Notes: generated from the sequence alone by a model not told the origin. DNA of 64,000 nucleotides from Parietaria judaica (GCA_954871525.1 OX940865.1:5146001-5210000); one strand, 5' to 3'; numbered from the stretch's first letter, positions 10,623-24,800 are shown. Made by a program: numbers and translations.

Positions 10623-13600
10623 TCAGCATATCATCTCAATCGCACCGGGAACGATACATATCTTCCTCGGAAGGAACCCTAAATGCTCCCCGTCGGACTG
10701 AATGAAAATGTTTCCGCAAACACCCAAAACGCCCTCCACTTCTATAGAATGCACGCTGTATTAGAGCAACAAGGGGCCAGATTACGAGGAAGGCATAGTT
10801 GTCATTTATCAAAACACGATAGCTTAGTCAAACACGACCGAAGTTACCTCATTGAAGAGACATTTTTGACCGATAAATGAGTGCCGTTGTAAAGCCGATG
10901 TAGTTTGAGAACGAAGTCGTACCACTTGAAATCCTGAAGAATAACTACCTGAGAAAAGGCAAAAACAGCTGATGTAGTTTAAACTTTAAATCATTATTGG
11001 TACGCATTTACGGCAAGATTTCTCCTAACGGTCACAATCTGTGACTGATTTAAGTCGTGTCGGTCGAAGTTCAACAATAACAATTACGTATTTACCTCCA
11101 GATTTCCGCTAGATGGATGAGCGTTTGGTGTGATTTTCATGCCTCCGCCAAAGTATTTTGCGTTGCCGATGCAAAGGGCCGTCACTTGAGGATAAATTTT
11201 CCACTCGCCATCGTTGACCTATTATTATGTTATTAGCAACAGTTTATCAAAATTATTAACACTGCAACAGATAATGATCATCCAATGAGCAACATATAAA
11301 GATTTCACAGAGCAAATGTTATCGCTAAAAATACGGTATTCATGGAAAAAGAAAAGAATCCAATTTTTCGTTAACATATTATGTTATCCAATCCTATCGA
11401 TGAATACATGAGCAAATAAACGTCGTGATCACAGGATTTCATGGAGCAATAAAATTATTAACAGTTCGATTATTCATAGCAAAAAACAAGGAAGTGAAAA
11501 TTTCTATAGCAGAACGATAAAATGTGACGACCTTGATTCTGAGATCCTGATTTTGGTGCCCGATGAAGGCTCGCAAAGAACCAATGACGTAGCACAATTT
11601 CCCGAATTTCTTATACCTAGAAGCATAATATCCTGCTTTTGCGCTCCTGCGATAAACCAAAAATAAATCATAATAAAAATGCAACGACTTTCTAGTTAGG
11701 CATGAGTTCTTTTTGGACTCGTTGAAATAATATTTCCAGTTTGGCCTTACAAATGAATATCGGCGACATTAATGAAGTAATGAGAATCTCCTTCTTCTCC
11801 GTTAATGACACCAACGTCAATCGACGATCGGAGTCCTGAATTAATTGTACGAATTAAAATTAGTCTCGTGATACAATCAATTCCCACATTAGAATAAATT
11901 GAATAGCAAAGCGAACAGATAAAACCTCTATGTATGCGTTCTATGGCTTCAACGGGATCGTTTTTCCTGTAAGAGAAGCAGGTATATAATATCCGGCTAG
12001 ATCAACAAATTATCATCGAGAAACTGTCGAAGTTGATTGGTCTTAAATAGAAACTCAATTTAATTTATAGTATAACAAAATATAAGAAACGAACCAACTT
12101 AGCGTTCTGGCAAAATCTGAGCCCGTGCCCAAGGGAATCAGCTGCAAAAAGTACACATTCAGTTGTAGAAAGAAAGTATACAATAAATTGCAGAAGAAAA
12201 GAAAAGCTTATAAGACTTGACATTAACATCGCGAAGCAAAAGAAAACTCTTCACACTAACATTTGGGAATCAGCTGTGGAAAAACTGATAAAACTTAATA
12301 TTAAACGTTGCAAAAAAAAAAACTCTCGTCGATCACTTACACCAAGCGCGGTCGAATGAGTGGCTTCTTTATCATGATTACTAACAGCTTTCCCAGCCCA
12401 GAAAAATCCATTGAGAACCTGCCTCGCGAAATTGGAAGAAAAAAAGGAATTTCAAACCGCTTTATTATCGGCGAAAAATAACATTATGCAAAACCCGGAG
12501 TACCTCATGAGCACTATACCCCAAACTCCTTTAGAACCTCTGACGAAAAAAAGTGAATCCCATTTTATGAGAAAGAAGATCATAGTGCAAAACCCGGTTT
12601 TAACACATGAACACTACCCTAAACACGTTTATAACCTGCCACAGAATTTTAAATCCCACTTTATCCCGAGAAGAGCATAATGCAAAATCCGGTTGTAGTT
12701 CATGAGCACTAAACTAAACCCTAAACTCCTTTAGAGCCTGCCTCGGAAAACCCCGGTTTTACCTCGTGAAGAGTTCCGTCCCCTCCAACGGCAATCACAG
12801 CATCGGCGCCCTCTCTTATAGCCTGCAACAGATAAAGCAACATAATAATTTAGTAAAGAAAAACAACAACATGATTTTCCAAAATGAGAGATCAACAACA
12901 TATTGAAGGCGAAAAACCGACCTCCCTAGTTATGTCAATAGCGTGACAAGGACCAGAAGTCAAAGATTCACATATCTGCGAGAAGTTTAAAAACAATGCA
13001 GCTTATTAAGCATAAACAAGTACCAAGTATTTTCACAACGAGGAAATAGTGTTAGACCTGCATTGTTTTAATTGTATTTTGTTTCATTTTGGTTAATTTA
13101 GATCTAGGGTTCGTAAAGAGTATCTAAGCTAAATAAGACGTTCACTTTTAGGGTTACTTGTCATGTTTGATTAATAAAATTTCATATTGAACAATGAACA
13201 TCATTGTGAGTTTAATCGTTCTAAATTTCGTACTAGAGATCCGGATCTCGTTTATCAATGAAGTGTCCTCGTTTTTCTAGGATTTCAATTCCGGAAGATA
13301 GATTCATTATGAACTCAGCAAGTTTTACAAACTTGATAAATACTAAGTATCAATATGCTTGATCATATAGAAAGAATCCTATTTGCAGAAACAGAGACAA
13401 TACTCTAAGAACACAGCAAAGAACCAAAAAATGACGGGAAAATCTTACTATAAAGTCTCAAGAGAGTCATTATCCACGAATTAGCCAGAATACGCTTTCT
13501 TAGCCCGGGCGTTTCAAAGTTTCGCGGAGCGACATAAATTTATTAGTAACGAGTTCACTAGCCAATTTTCTTTTTCGATGCTCCACCATAATAACTCTTT

Positions 13601-14117
13601 TTTTTTTCTGACCACAGCGGATTCTTCAATTATGTCGGTGGTTTGCTTCTCAAATCGGGTTTCTATGTTCATTTTTGTGCCGGTTTCTCGTCGCTGTTTT
13701 GTGTTTTGGCATATTATGCAAATTAATAAAAAGAAGAAAATCACTGATAACATACATTGCAGTCTGAACCGAGGCGAGACCGGAGATACGGAAGCAGCTT
13801 TTTCCACTCCTTCCCTGTTCTTCCATTAGCACCTGATAATATATATATACACACACACATATTATATTATATAGAGAGAGCGTAATTCAAAGTAGAATCG
13901 AAAAAGCATAACAGCTAAAAACCCATTTGATGAATAGATAGATATAGAGAGAGAAAGCAGAAGAGAAAGAGAAAGGCCATGAGAGAGAGTGACCTCGGGG
14001 ATTGACGACGAAGAAGAGGTCGCGGCGGCGAGAGGAGTGGGACCCACCGCCGACGACCGGAGAGGGGTGATCCAGTGCGGGCGGTTTCTCCGAGTTGACG
14101 CACCAAGATCTCGCCAT
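10623..14117 (-). CDS. LCBK2: Sphingoid long-chain base kinase 2-like (DAGK-type lipid kinase)
   Basis: Twelve exons join in frame: 14117-13994, 13832-13756, 12975-12922, 12822-12763, 12418-12341, 12141-12095, 11966-11926, 11835-11751, 11646-11532, 11218-11096, 10948-10848 and 10755-10623. Together they give about 345 residues with consistent phases and a TGA stop. Catalytic-domain motifs are [13 protein letters not shown], the nucleotide-binding GGDGTLHEV, and [11 protein letters not shown]. The C-terminal half has [24 protein letters not shown] and the last motif [13 protein letters not shown]. These define the diacylglycerol kinase/YegS/sphingosine kinase superfamily; the length and architecture fit plant LCBK2, reported as mitochondrial, which phosphorylates sphingoid bases. 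The start is uncertain: an in-frame upstream ATG at 14252 would add 45 residues containing a poly-Ser run coded by a GAT/ATC repeat. The 780-bp intron 2 is the largest. No disabling change was seen. Confidence 0.87.
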
Positions 14118-15598
14118 TGCCGACCATGAATACGACGACGACGATGATGATGATGATGATGATAGATTGAATGTCATTCCGCTTCCCGATGCTATCTGAT
14201 AGTAACCCATCATGGCTGGTTCTCTCTCCTCCGAGTAAATGCCGATTAGCACGACGGATTAAGCTTAATCCGATTCGATTTCTGAGCTTTTCACACTAAG
14301 CAAGAGGAGATTTTGAGGAGATTCCCATTCCATTTTCTGCTCTGAGACTGAGAAACTGGTTCATGGTTATCAAGGAGATTTGTTCGCGAGTGTGTATTCA
14401 GAATCAGATATTAGTGAGTGTTGGATTTTGTTTGACTAAACTATGTATTATTGCGTCACCAATAATTAAGGTTTAGTACTTCAAAAAAAAAAAAAAAAAA
14501 AACTTAAGATTTATTACTTGTTATACTTATAATTACCACCACACAAGTACCTCAAGTTTTTAACTTGTGATAGAATAATTTGTTTTTGAAGTTTCAAAAT
14601 GCGGTTTTTGCCGATAAATCATTTGCCGATGAATTTATCGATGGAAAATCTATAAAAAGTTATTTTTTGCTTTATCAAAATTTATTGAACTTATCGATGG
14701 ATTAATCGGTTATCGGTGAACTTATCGATGCGATAGAAGACCTATAAAATATTTTCATACATGAAATATTTTCATAACATAAAATACTAAATCTACTATT
14801 GCCGCGATAATTGAAAAATGTAAAATTACAAAACAAATTATGTCAAAATCATAGTTTCAAAATGATATACAATGTTACAAACTCAAATTACATTAAAAAA
14901 ATCGAAGAAATAGTTAAATTTAACCAATTTTTAAAAAACATGTACTTTTGTCGCAATAAGGTCACAGTTCGGGAAAACGTCGAACTACAAAAATCATTAT
15001 GCCAACCTCACATTTTATAAATTATATACAATGATATATATTGATATTACATCAAAAAAGTCGATTAACTAGCTCAACATATACATATAGAATAAAATTG
15101 TAAAAAATTGACATAATTCATACATATACAACATTTAAACTTCAAAACACTCACGGTCTACTAAAAATACCCTAAAAATACCTAAAAATTATGAATTTAA
15201 AAGAAGTTGAACTTCTGCCGCGAAAAGAAAAATTTATATTACGGTTTGACTTAAATCGTTATTGACCGAAAAGTCCCTCACTTTTTAAAAAATTGCACTC
15301 GAAAACTTTGATCGATAAGTACCTAGCTTTTCGAATCGAAAAAATGTGATAAGTATAAAACAACAATGAATAGAGGATATAATTTACCAAAAACATGCTT
15401 TTTAGCGATAATCGCAAAAATCAAAACACTGGCTTTTTCTACTCTTTTGCCCACAAAAATACCTAAGTTCATTTCCAACCAACCGATCACTTTATTTCCC
15501 ACTTTATTTCTCACTCTATATTTTTCGGTAAACACTATTTTCCTCCAACCAAACTCTATTTTTCACTCTATTTGTATCCCCTTTATCTATTATTCATA
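14118..15598. other. Intergenic region upstream of the lipid kinase gene
   Basis: Holds the likely promoter and 5' UTR of the LCBK2-like gene, a (GAT)n run at about 14138-14162, and an A20-type tract near 14482. No gene was recognised at 14400-15598. Confidence 0.4.
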
Positions 15599-15603
15599 CT
15601 TAT

Positions 15604-16455
15604 TGTCGATGTACAAATTCATCATTATTTAATATGACATAAAGTGCTAAAGTTGTGAATTAATTAAATTTACAAACAAAGACAAAAGGCTTTAAAGAGA
15701 TTCGATATTCACAAAATCCCAATTGAGAAGCCCAGATAAGTTCTCAATCAGACCAAAGCCAACGGATACAAGGCCACTCGGCCCAAAGAGCCCAAAGGCC
15801 CAATATCCACTCGACATCAATCCAAAAAACGAGGGTAGAATTGTCATATTCTCTACCCGGCACCCCACTTCAAATCCAAGCGGAAGACCAGGAGCACAGA
15901 GTCAAGCCTCCAACGGGCATAATTCAAACACGACGATGAGAACGAAGTCATGGGACACGTGTAGCAAGGTCGTCTATTCAGCCCGGTCAGCGCGGAGAGA
16001 AGACCCCATGATTCCTGGAAGACCAACGGGAAGAATTGAAGCCTATAAATACCAGGCTCAAGCTCAGATCAACACACACGCATACTTACAACTATGAGAG
16101 AATACACTGAAAGCTTCTACCCGGCATTTTTGCTCACTTTGAGATTTTATTGCATTCTTTCCCTCTTTCCTATTCGTGTCCACCTCTAGGCGTGATTTTG
16201 CTGTCTGCAGCTATCCGTCTATGTCAATTGTCGCAATAAACTAACAGAGGAAGTAGTCAACTACCGCCTTGGGACGAACCTCTATAAAAAATCCATCGTC
16301 TCATTTATATTGCTTTATATATATATATTTATATATCGTGAGTGAATCGAGAGCTTGCAACGTGAGAGATCGAATTCCACCAAATTGTCTTATTCAAAAA
16401 TATCATACGCTCACAAGTCACACTTGATTGTTTGAGGTGAGAAACTACGTCAACA
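15604..16455. mobile_element. Solo LTR (852 bp)
   Basis: It begins TGTCGATG and ends ACGTCAACA, with the TG...CA ends of an LTR. A perfect 5-bp duplication CTTAT flanks it (15599-15603 and 16456-16460). A TATA box is visible in GCCTATAAATACC near 16042. No internal retrotransposon sequence is attached, so recombination between two LTRs is the likely origin. Its superfamily cannot be decided from the LTR alone. Confidence 0.85.
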
Positions 16456-16460
16456 CTTAT

Positions 16461-16896
16461 ATCCCTATATTTTTTTTATTACTAATTAGACAATCTAGAA
16501 TAATTATAATATTACTCTATAAATTAACTATAAATATAAATACACAATTAAAAATATAAAAAACTACTTAATTAAAATTACAACACACAGTATGTGAAAC
16601 TATAGTATTTTTTTTTTTGAAAGCAAACTATAGTATTTTTGTCACTCTATTTTGTTGCGCTTTTTTCTGTTAATGTATTTTTAATTTACTTTCAAATATG
16701 TGAAAGGAATTTTTTTTTATTACATAATTTAAGAGATATATATTAACAAATGTTAAGTTTTATGGGCATTTTTGTATATAGAATATTAAGGACTAAAAAA
16801 ATAGCATTGATAAAGAGTACCGTGCTAGATATAACGTGGCAATGTAGCAACATCCAATCCGCACAATAATAGCGTTGGAATTGGAGTACGGTAGGA
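16461..16896. other. AT-rich spacer between two transposons
   Basis: Nothing beyond AT-rich sequence was found. Confidence 0.4.
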
Positions 16897-16904
16897 GCTG
16901 CAAC

Positions 16905-17702
16905 TAGGACTGAAATATTTATCCGCCATCCGCTAATCGCAATCGTATCTTATTCGCTCTGCTACGAAATATTCGCTATTTTATCCATTTTTAATCAACC
17001 GCTTAATATGGTTATGGATATCCGCAACTGCTTTTCAGAATTGGATTGGTTAATGGTTATATTTTTTAATTTAAATTGGATATCCGCTTTAACCGCAACC
17101 AATTTTTAAAAATAAAAAAATAATTAATTAAATATATATTATATATAAATATTTTTATTTTATTTTATTAGTGCTATCGGTGAATTGGATGGTCTCTTAT
17201 ATTAACCTAGGTAGGTTATATTCCTACCTTGTCCATTGTTGTCTTTGTGCTTTGATTACTTTGAATATAATATTTATTATGATTCAGATTTCATCGTGGC
17301 TTTTTAATAATCGTTTGTATTCATATTTGTATCTCTAGAATATGTAGCTAATATTCTAGTGTTAGACCATATGTTTTTGTGGTCTTTTATGTCATATAAA
17401 TATGGTTTGGTACTTTGGTTACTTATAAAATATGATTTATGATATTTTTGAATGTTTTATGTTTCACTATTCTTGCTATATTTTTATGTTTGATATATTT
17501 GTTTTTCACTAATAAAATTAAATGGATAATATCCGCTATCTGCCTTAAATTAACCAATTCGATCCGCTAACCGCTAACCGCATTTAAATTGGATAATCGA
17601 AAATAAAAATGGTTAATGGATATAATTATTTTATATCCACATATGTGGATACGTTAGTCAACATGCCCATATCCTATCCTATCCTATCCACATTCACCCC
17701 TA
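16905..17702. mobile_element. Non-autonomous hAT-like element (798 bp)
   Basis: Termini are TAGGACTGAA and TTCACCCCTA, short imperfect inverted repeats of the TAGGGGTGAA type. The perfect 8-bp target duplication is GCTGCAAC (16897-16904 and 17703-17710). The interior is AT-rich, with many CCGCTAACCGC-like subterminal words near both ends and no transposase. Confidence 0.85.
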
Positions 17703-17710
17703 GCTGCAAC

Positions 17711-18499
17711 CCGCACTTTATAAAGAGAATCGCGCTTGGTCACACTATCACTTTTATAAATTTTCAAGCAATTTTATTTTATCTTTTTGGGATTTAAATA
17801 ACAAATGAATATAATTTTATAGAGAAACAAAATAATACAAATTGAGAACATTTGCCGTGAAATAAATGTTAAATTCCCGATTTCGCACGTATACTCTCTT
17901 TGTGTTCGACATTATTTGCACTCTACATTGCTAAGCTGATTGTGTTTTTCTCATTTACGTTTGATACACAGTTGGGTTTGAAATTGCTAAGGTTAATAAT
18001 TTGTTTCATTCTCCTAAAATGGTCTATTAAGTGCATGGCGTACCGAGAGCATCGACACCGTAAACCAGTCCCCGGTTTTTTCCGTCCGGGATCTTATAAA
18101 ATATTTAATTAAAAGAAAATCCGATGGTACTATATTCTAGATGCTAATTTGCCATATATCAATAATAATATTACGTTACACTACATGTTTTAACACTATT
18201 TTATAAAATAAATATTGAGGTGTACTATGTATTAATAGAATGTAAATATTATTATTTTATATAACGATCACCAACAATAAATATATCTTATGAGTAAAAT
18301 GGCTACTGATATTTTAAATAGCAGTCGGTATACTAGCAGATCACTGGGTAAAATTGTAAAATCACTGGGTAAAACATTTCTTTGCATTTAGCAGATCAAA
18401 GGATTCGCAGTTGAATAAATGACTCAACAGTCCTTACAAATCACAAACAATCCCCATGATTTACACTTCCGAGCAAACAACATACCCTTCTCTCTCTTT
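17711..18499. other. Intergenic region downstream of RPL5
   Basis: AT-rich with no recognisable exon. The part nearest 18499 should contain the 3' UTR of the minus-strand RPL5 gene. Confidence 0.4.
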
Positions 18500-20253
18500 C
18501 TATCTTTTGGCCCTTCCTCCTCTTCGGGAATCGAAGTGGTGAGATTTCAGTTTCTTCTTGCGCACCACCGTGGTGCTCGTGGTCTCCCGGAACGGCATCC
18601 CCATGAGCGCCAACAGCTTGTGCCCTTCCTTGTCGGTCTTGGCCGTCGTGGAAATGCACACGTCCATTCCCCTCGGCTTTCCCAGCGCGTCGAACCGAAT
18701 CTCCGGGAACACGCTCTGGTCGCTCACTCCGATGGAGTAGTTCCCGTTCCCGTCGAAGCTGCTTGCGTTCACGCCCTGGAAATCTCTTGTTCTCGGAAGC
18801 CCCAGGTTGATGAGGCGGTCCAAGAATGAGTACATCACCTTCAGAATATAATCAAGGAATTAGGATGCGCTAAGAATTTTAAATTTATATGCAAAATGAC
18901 ACTTATGTCCTTTAAATTTTAAGGAAGCCATAAGATTTCCAACAGAGAAGGAGGTAAATTCCGCTGCGTAGTCCGGTTATTGATGTAACTTCAGTGATCT
19001 TTTCACTTTAACTCTAACTACTTAATCAACCAAAATAATTTTTAATTTATAATTAACGAGCTTAGCAACTTTATGATCCAAATGCAATATGAGCATAAGA
19101 AAATACAGATAATAGTGCCTCACACTTCCTCTGAGAGTGACGGCAATGCCGAGCGGTTGACCCTCGCGGATCTTAAACGTGGCAATGGAAGCCCTAGCCT
19201 TGGTTTTGATGGGTCTCTGACCGGTGACGAGAGCCAATTCACCCATTGCCGTTTCCAGTCCCTTCGAGTTTTGTTGTGCATCTCCCATACCGCAGTTCAC
19301 CACAACCTTACTTATCTTCGGAACCTACCCAAATCAACACGAGGCAAAGAAACGATAATGAATAACATCTTTTCATAGACACAGCTCTTAGTTAGCCCAA
19401 ACTGTGAGGACTTATTGTTAGAATATGAACACCAAACAGCAACGGAAGCAAACTAAATTGACACCCAAATGTAGGAAGAAAACCAATGGTAGCGTCCAAT
19501 TCCCTACGACCGAAGCCGGTAAGAGAGCGGGACGGTTCTAATCCTGAAGTCTAAAATCGCACATAAAGGTAAAATCCCCAGTCCCCAATACATATCGGGC
19601 CCAATCCCGAAGCTCGAGAAAGTCTGGATAGTTTGCCCGGGCCTTGAAAACGGATTCAGGTCTCATACTCTTATGACAAGAGAAGATCTGGAATCCAATT
19701 CCAGTGAGACGACTATCGAATTATCGTCACTTTTCTCTGTGATATATGTGATTGAGATATCATTAATGTATAAGATAGTCATACAAACATTCGTTCAACA
19801 GTTCAAAGTTGACAATACTAAATTGGTTCTTGACGCATTACGTACACAAATTATACAACTAACACAGAAAAATCTGTAATACAGAAGAGTATACCAATGT
19901 CTTTGAGTTTTTAGCTCAATTTGTCTTCAATTACAATAAATTCGTTCCCGAAAAGCACACACACTTTCTCGGCAGCCAAACAGAACCAAATCCCAAACAA
20001 ATCGACGAACCTGGTGGACATTAGTGTAAGAGAACTCTTCTATGAGAAGCGGAACGATTTTCTCGATGTACGTGGACTTGAGCCGGTTGACCTTCTCCGA
20101 CTCGGTCTTCTCCACGAGCACCGTCTCCGCCGCCCTCACCGAGAAGCCGGTCCTCGCCGGGAAGCGTACGGTCGGCGGCGACAGTATCGCCGGCAATTGG
20201 CCGTGAAACGACGACGTAGCGGAGCCGAGGAGCGAAGAGGAGAGCGACGCCAT
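18500..20253 (-). CDS. RPL5: Plastid 50S ribosomal protein L5 (uL5c)
   Basis: Three exons, 20253-20011, 19324-19124 and 18838-18500, give 260 residues with phase-0 junctions and a TAG stop. The first ~40 residues are a Ser-rich transit peptide. The bacterial-type L5 body follows: [71 protein letters not shown], and the C-terminal [17 protein letters not shown]. uL5 sits in the central protuberance of the large subunit, where it contacts 5S rRNA. The protein is nuclear-encoded and imported, so it works in plastid translation. The donor of exon 2 is taken at GGAAGT|GTGAGG because this alone keeps the frame. It is transcribed away from the CBE1-like gene, with 1.56 kb between the two start codons. 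The gene looks intact. Confidence 0.93.
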
Positions 20254-21810
20254 GGAAATGGAGTTCGGAGCTTCGTGTTATCTCTCGCTCTCTCTCGCTG
20301 TGTCGCTCACTATATTCGTGTCCGAGTGGGCTTGGAAAAGGGTATGGAGTTGGGGTTAACTACGGTAATGCCACTACAAGAATCATGTCTCAGCTTATCC
20401 ACTTGGGCTTTTTCGTAATTAGTGTGGGTTTCAGGGGCAGGGGATATGGAATGAAAAAGGATAAGGTAATGGCTATGTATTTTATCTGTGGAAATTCGAA
20501 TGAATATTTTTGTTGAGGAAAATAAATTATTTCTTAAATTAATAAAATCTTGATAAAATAACCATGAATAAGTGAACATATATCAAAATAAGTGATAACA
20601 TAACCTTGAATAAGGGCAGTGATTCTTGACTCTTAACTCCCAAAAAGGAAAGAGAAATAGATAATTGAAATGTGTAATGTAGATTAAATTGTTAATTTCA
20701 CAATAATTAAGCTTTTTTTAATTAAACGATGTAATGTAAGATATCAGACACGCGAGACTGGCGAACCTAATTGTCCCACTTAAACAACGCGAATAACTCG
20801 AGCCCTCAAGCCATGAATCTCCTTTGTTTAAGTATCGAGTTCAGTCCCGGCCCGTATCACGCAATAAATATGGTCTCTGAGTGACATAAATTGTAAAATT
20901 TTAAATATCTTTCGGATTATGATGAAGAAAGACTTTTATTAGAAGGTAGCGTTAAGTGAAAATAAAACATGATTAAGCTCTCTCAAATTTGCCCAAAATG
21001 AACTTGTTTTATTACCAGACATATCCCTCGTCCACGCGCGCACGAACTAGATCGCGCGTGTTGTCATAGACTCAACAAAATAATAATAATAATAATATAT
21101 ATATATTTTTCCATTTCTTCATCATCTTTTCTGATGCAGGTAGTGAAAAACTATTTTCTCTCTCTTTCTCTCTCTCTCTCTCTCTAAATCGATCGAACAG
21201 AGATCAAGCGTTCCACGCCATAGCCAGAGATCGGCGACCTGTTCATCCTAGTTTCGAATACAGTTTCTCTCTCTTCCCCTGATTTCAATTCGATCTTGCT
21301 TGTTTTTTCGTTCAAGTAGGAGAAGAGGAACCAGAAAACCCTAGAATCCCTTTTTTTCAATCTCAACGGAGGATCATTACCAGGCTGAGTATTTCCTAGA
21401 TTGCTGATGATGGTCGTGCTCGGATTTTCGCAGAAATGTTGAGTCTGAATGTGAATACCGAGCTCGCAATTTGAATTTGGAAGTTTTTTTCGACGACTTG
21501 CTATGGTTTCATTTGGATCGGGAAATGGATGATTGACTTTAGGGCTTGGACTCCGCGATTGATTTGGTTGAGATTTAGGTTTGTGTTTGAATCTTAGGCT
21601 CAGAGTTGTGAACGAGCTAGATTGAGTGGTTCCATTCATGGAAATGGAGTAGATTCGAGTATATTTTTAGGTATCTGCTGCGACAACTGAGTATTTGGGT
21701 TGATGCTGGTGATGATTACTGATCTGGTGTGTGGATAGAAGCTAGTTCAGTGGGTTAGAGCGCGTAGTATACGTTGATTGAGTGTAGTTGAGAAGTTGTT
21801 TGCGACAAGA
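20254..21810. promoter_or_regulatory. Divergent intergenic region between RPL5 and CBE1
   Basis: Both neighbouring start codons face away from this 1.56-kb region, so it should hold both promoters. A (CT)n tract at about 21157-21185 probably lies in or near the CBE1 5' UTR, as CT tracts often do in plants. The first ~400 bp next to RPL5 show nothing else. No third gene was recognised. Confidence 0.5.
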
Positions 21811-24800
21811 ATGAGCTCGCAGACTGAAGAGAAGAACTTCACTGACCAACTAACAGAGACCAATGGCAAAGCGCAACAGTAATATGCTTGCTTCGAAATC
21901 GCATGTTATTATGTTGAATTATATGTTTGACAGAGTGTGCTTCTTCCAATGCTGCAGGAAGCCATTGATATCGTACTCCAGAGATTTTCTCTTGTCATTC
22001 AGCGATTTAGAGGTTTGCAAGACGTTGCCGAGTGGGTTCGATCGCTCACTTCTGAGGTAAGATCGCTGTAAAGTTTTCTCGAGATTTATCTTATGTCCGG
22101 TACTGAAAATCAAACAGAACGCGTAAGCAAGACATCTTAGCACGTAAGCCAACGAGAATTCTCCAATGAAATGACTTCTGGGATACTTTATTTCAATAAC
22201 AGAACACAAAACTGACTGTTTCTTCAAGAACATGGTCAAAAGCTCTCTAATGGTTACTTGAGTAAAAGGAGACAAAGCAAAGCATAACCTCCCCCTAGCC
22301 TCCTATTAGGTTAAGTTTTTCTCTTAAATCCGGAATGACATAAGTAAAATAAAGACATAAAAGGACTTAAAACACTTTTTTTAAATTAACATGTTGCCAT
22401 TCTTTGGTACGTAAGGGTAATGCCATCAGGTCTATCACGATCTAGTGTTTTAGGGCTGTTTTTATCATTTACTCGCCGTTTATTTATGCTTTGGCTTGGT
22501 TTGTGTAATCAGTGAATTCGAGGATTCGTCCCACGACCGCCAAAGAATTCCTAGCAATTTACCGTCGAATACTTTCAGACGCAGCGAGTATGGGTCATCC
22601 CCACCCACTAGAGGCGATTTAACTAGCCAGTCTCGTGGAATCCAGGGAAGATGGGAAAGCCGTTCTTCGGGAAGAAGCGACAAAGATAGTGACTCACAAT
22701 CTGATTGGGATCCAGGTGAGGTTTCAGATTAAATAAGTCTTCCCATGCATATGGGGACTATCATAGTCCGAACAGTTTCTTATTGTTTATATTAAAGAAT
22801 GACTCTGTAAGATTACTCTTGATCGTCATGATAAGGATTATATTCAATAATAATTTTCATTGTTGTGAAAAACGTTATCGAGGAGCGCCTCGGGGAGGCG
22901 TAGAGGTGATTAGCAACGAGGCGCACGCCTTGGTGTGAAACACTGAGGCGTGCGCCTTGGTCAGCGCCTCAGTCGTGAAAGTTACGCCTCGATGATACAC
23001 AATTTTAGCTTTTTTGACATTATATGATGTTATGGACTGCTAACTCTAACACTTCCCCCGCTGATCTGGTGGATAACTCATATATGCTCACATTAGCTTA
23101 AGCTTTGACAATTATTCAGTTTATATTATTTGCTGAAACTGAAACTAACAGTTGGGATTTAGATTATATTAAATATATAAGAAATTCGTCCGAAACAAGT
23201 AGCTGTAAAATACACATTTCAATAATGAAAGTATTATTTGAGCGATTATAGAGCTTATGGTCATGGCTCGCTAAAATTAGCGATTATGAAGTATATGGCA
23301 GACTCCAGTAAAATTTACTTGCTCTTCGATTGTTAAATGTAGATTACTCTTTGGGTAAATTGACCTAACAATAAGCTTGTAGATACGTTGATCTAGAGTG
23401 AAATATTTCCACGATGAGCTGATTTGGTATATGTTGTTGCAAATTGCTACGAGGAGCATACTGTCGAGGTTATAGCAGAAACGGACAATTTATTCCTTAA
23501 CGCCTGTATTAGATTTAAAATGTAAACATTGGGTATAACATATTTATTTGCAGAGCCCGGACGGCGATATGGCAACCAATCTAGGCGGGCTTGGCAGAAT
23601 CCGGAGCATGATGGGCTTCTCGGCAGTGGCTCCTTTCCAAGGCCTTCTGGTTTTGCTGCTGGGCCATCAGTGCCAAAGGCCCGACCCAATGAACCCTATC
23701 AGCTCACCAAAAGCACAGAGCCATACCAGCCTCCTCGCCCATATAAGGTATGAGTCTGAGCCAAAAAGAATGGTTTCCTAAAGTTGTTTATCTAAGATTT
23801 CACAAACTTTGAAGCTTAAGATGTTATATGCTTGAAAGGGCATGCTGGAAAATGTTAAAACATTTCGTAAAGCTTAATAAACATACCATACGTTCATTGA
23901 TGCGAGTTTTTGTTATCTAGATAGAACCCAACAAAACATAACACACAAACAATAAGGCATAGGCCAATGGAATTACCACAACGGTAAATTCCCAAAAACT
24001 CTTTTTGATGAACATACGTCACGGAACGCCTTTCCTTTGAGAGCAAGGCGGACACTCTCCATAAGACCCCTTGAAAGTAATTTCAACTTGAGTAAACATA
24101 AAAGGTAACCAATATGTTTGCCTCCTTTATATGTATTTTCAGGCTGTACCTCATGGCCGGAGGGATACCGATGCATTCAATAATGAGACGTTTGGCTCTT
24201 CTGAGGATACCAATGATGATAGATCAGAAGAGGAACGAAAGAGAAGAGGTTAAAATCAATACTTCTTGATGTAATGGTTTACTCAAGGATCAATTTTGTT
24301 TACACGAACAACTTTCTTTTCAGCTTCTTTTGAATTGATGAGGAAGGAGCAACATAGATCGCTTCAAGATAACCAGAAATTAAACCCAGCCAAAACCAAA
24401 GATGCCTTTGACTTCGCCACTCTGGTGGGAGAGTCCAAAGACGAGACGGGATCCTTGAAGAGGGATACTGAGTCAGATGAGGCTGTTAAATCTCTTGCAT
24501 CAGACAAGGATTCTGAAAAATCTACAGCGCTTGCACAAAGACCACTAGTGCCTCCGGGTTTTGCCAGCTCACTTGTTGACCGGGGTGTCGGAGCAAAATC
24601 CGTAAACCATTCTAATCCAGCAGAGGTAATTTAGCCATGGATGAAAGGTTTATACGATTTAGACACCAAAAACCAACAAATCTGGTTTTGTAAAGAAAAA
24701 AAAAGGGTAAATGAACGAAATGCCCATTTTGTGTCAAACCTTTTAAAAAATTGCCCATTGTGTGTATTTTTTTACTCTCACGAATGAGCATTTCTTAAAA

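Noticed and set aside
15723..16097. Open frame of 124 codons
   Set aside because: It lies wholly inside the solo LTR, upstream of and across its TATA region, so it is not a gene.
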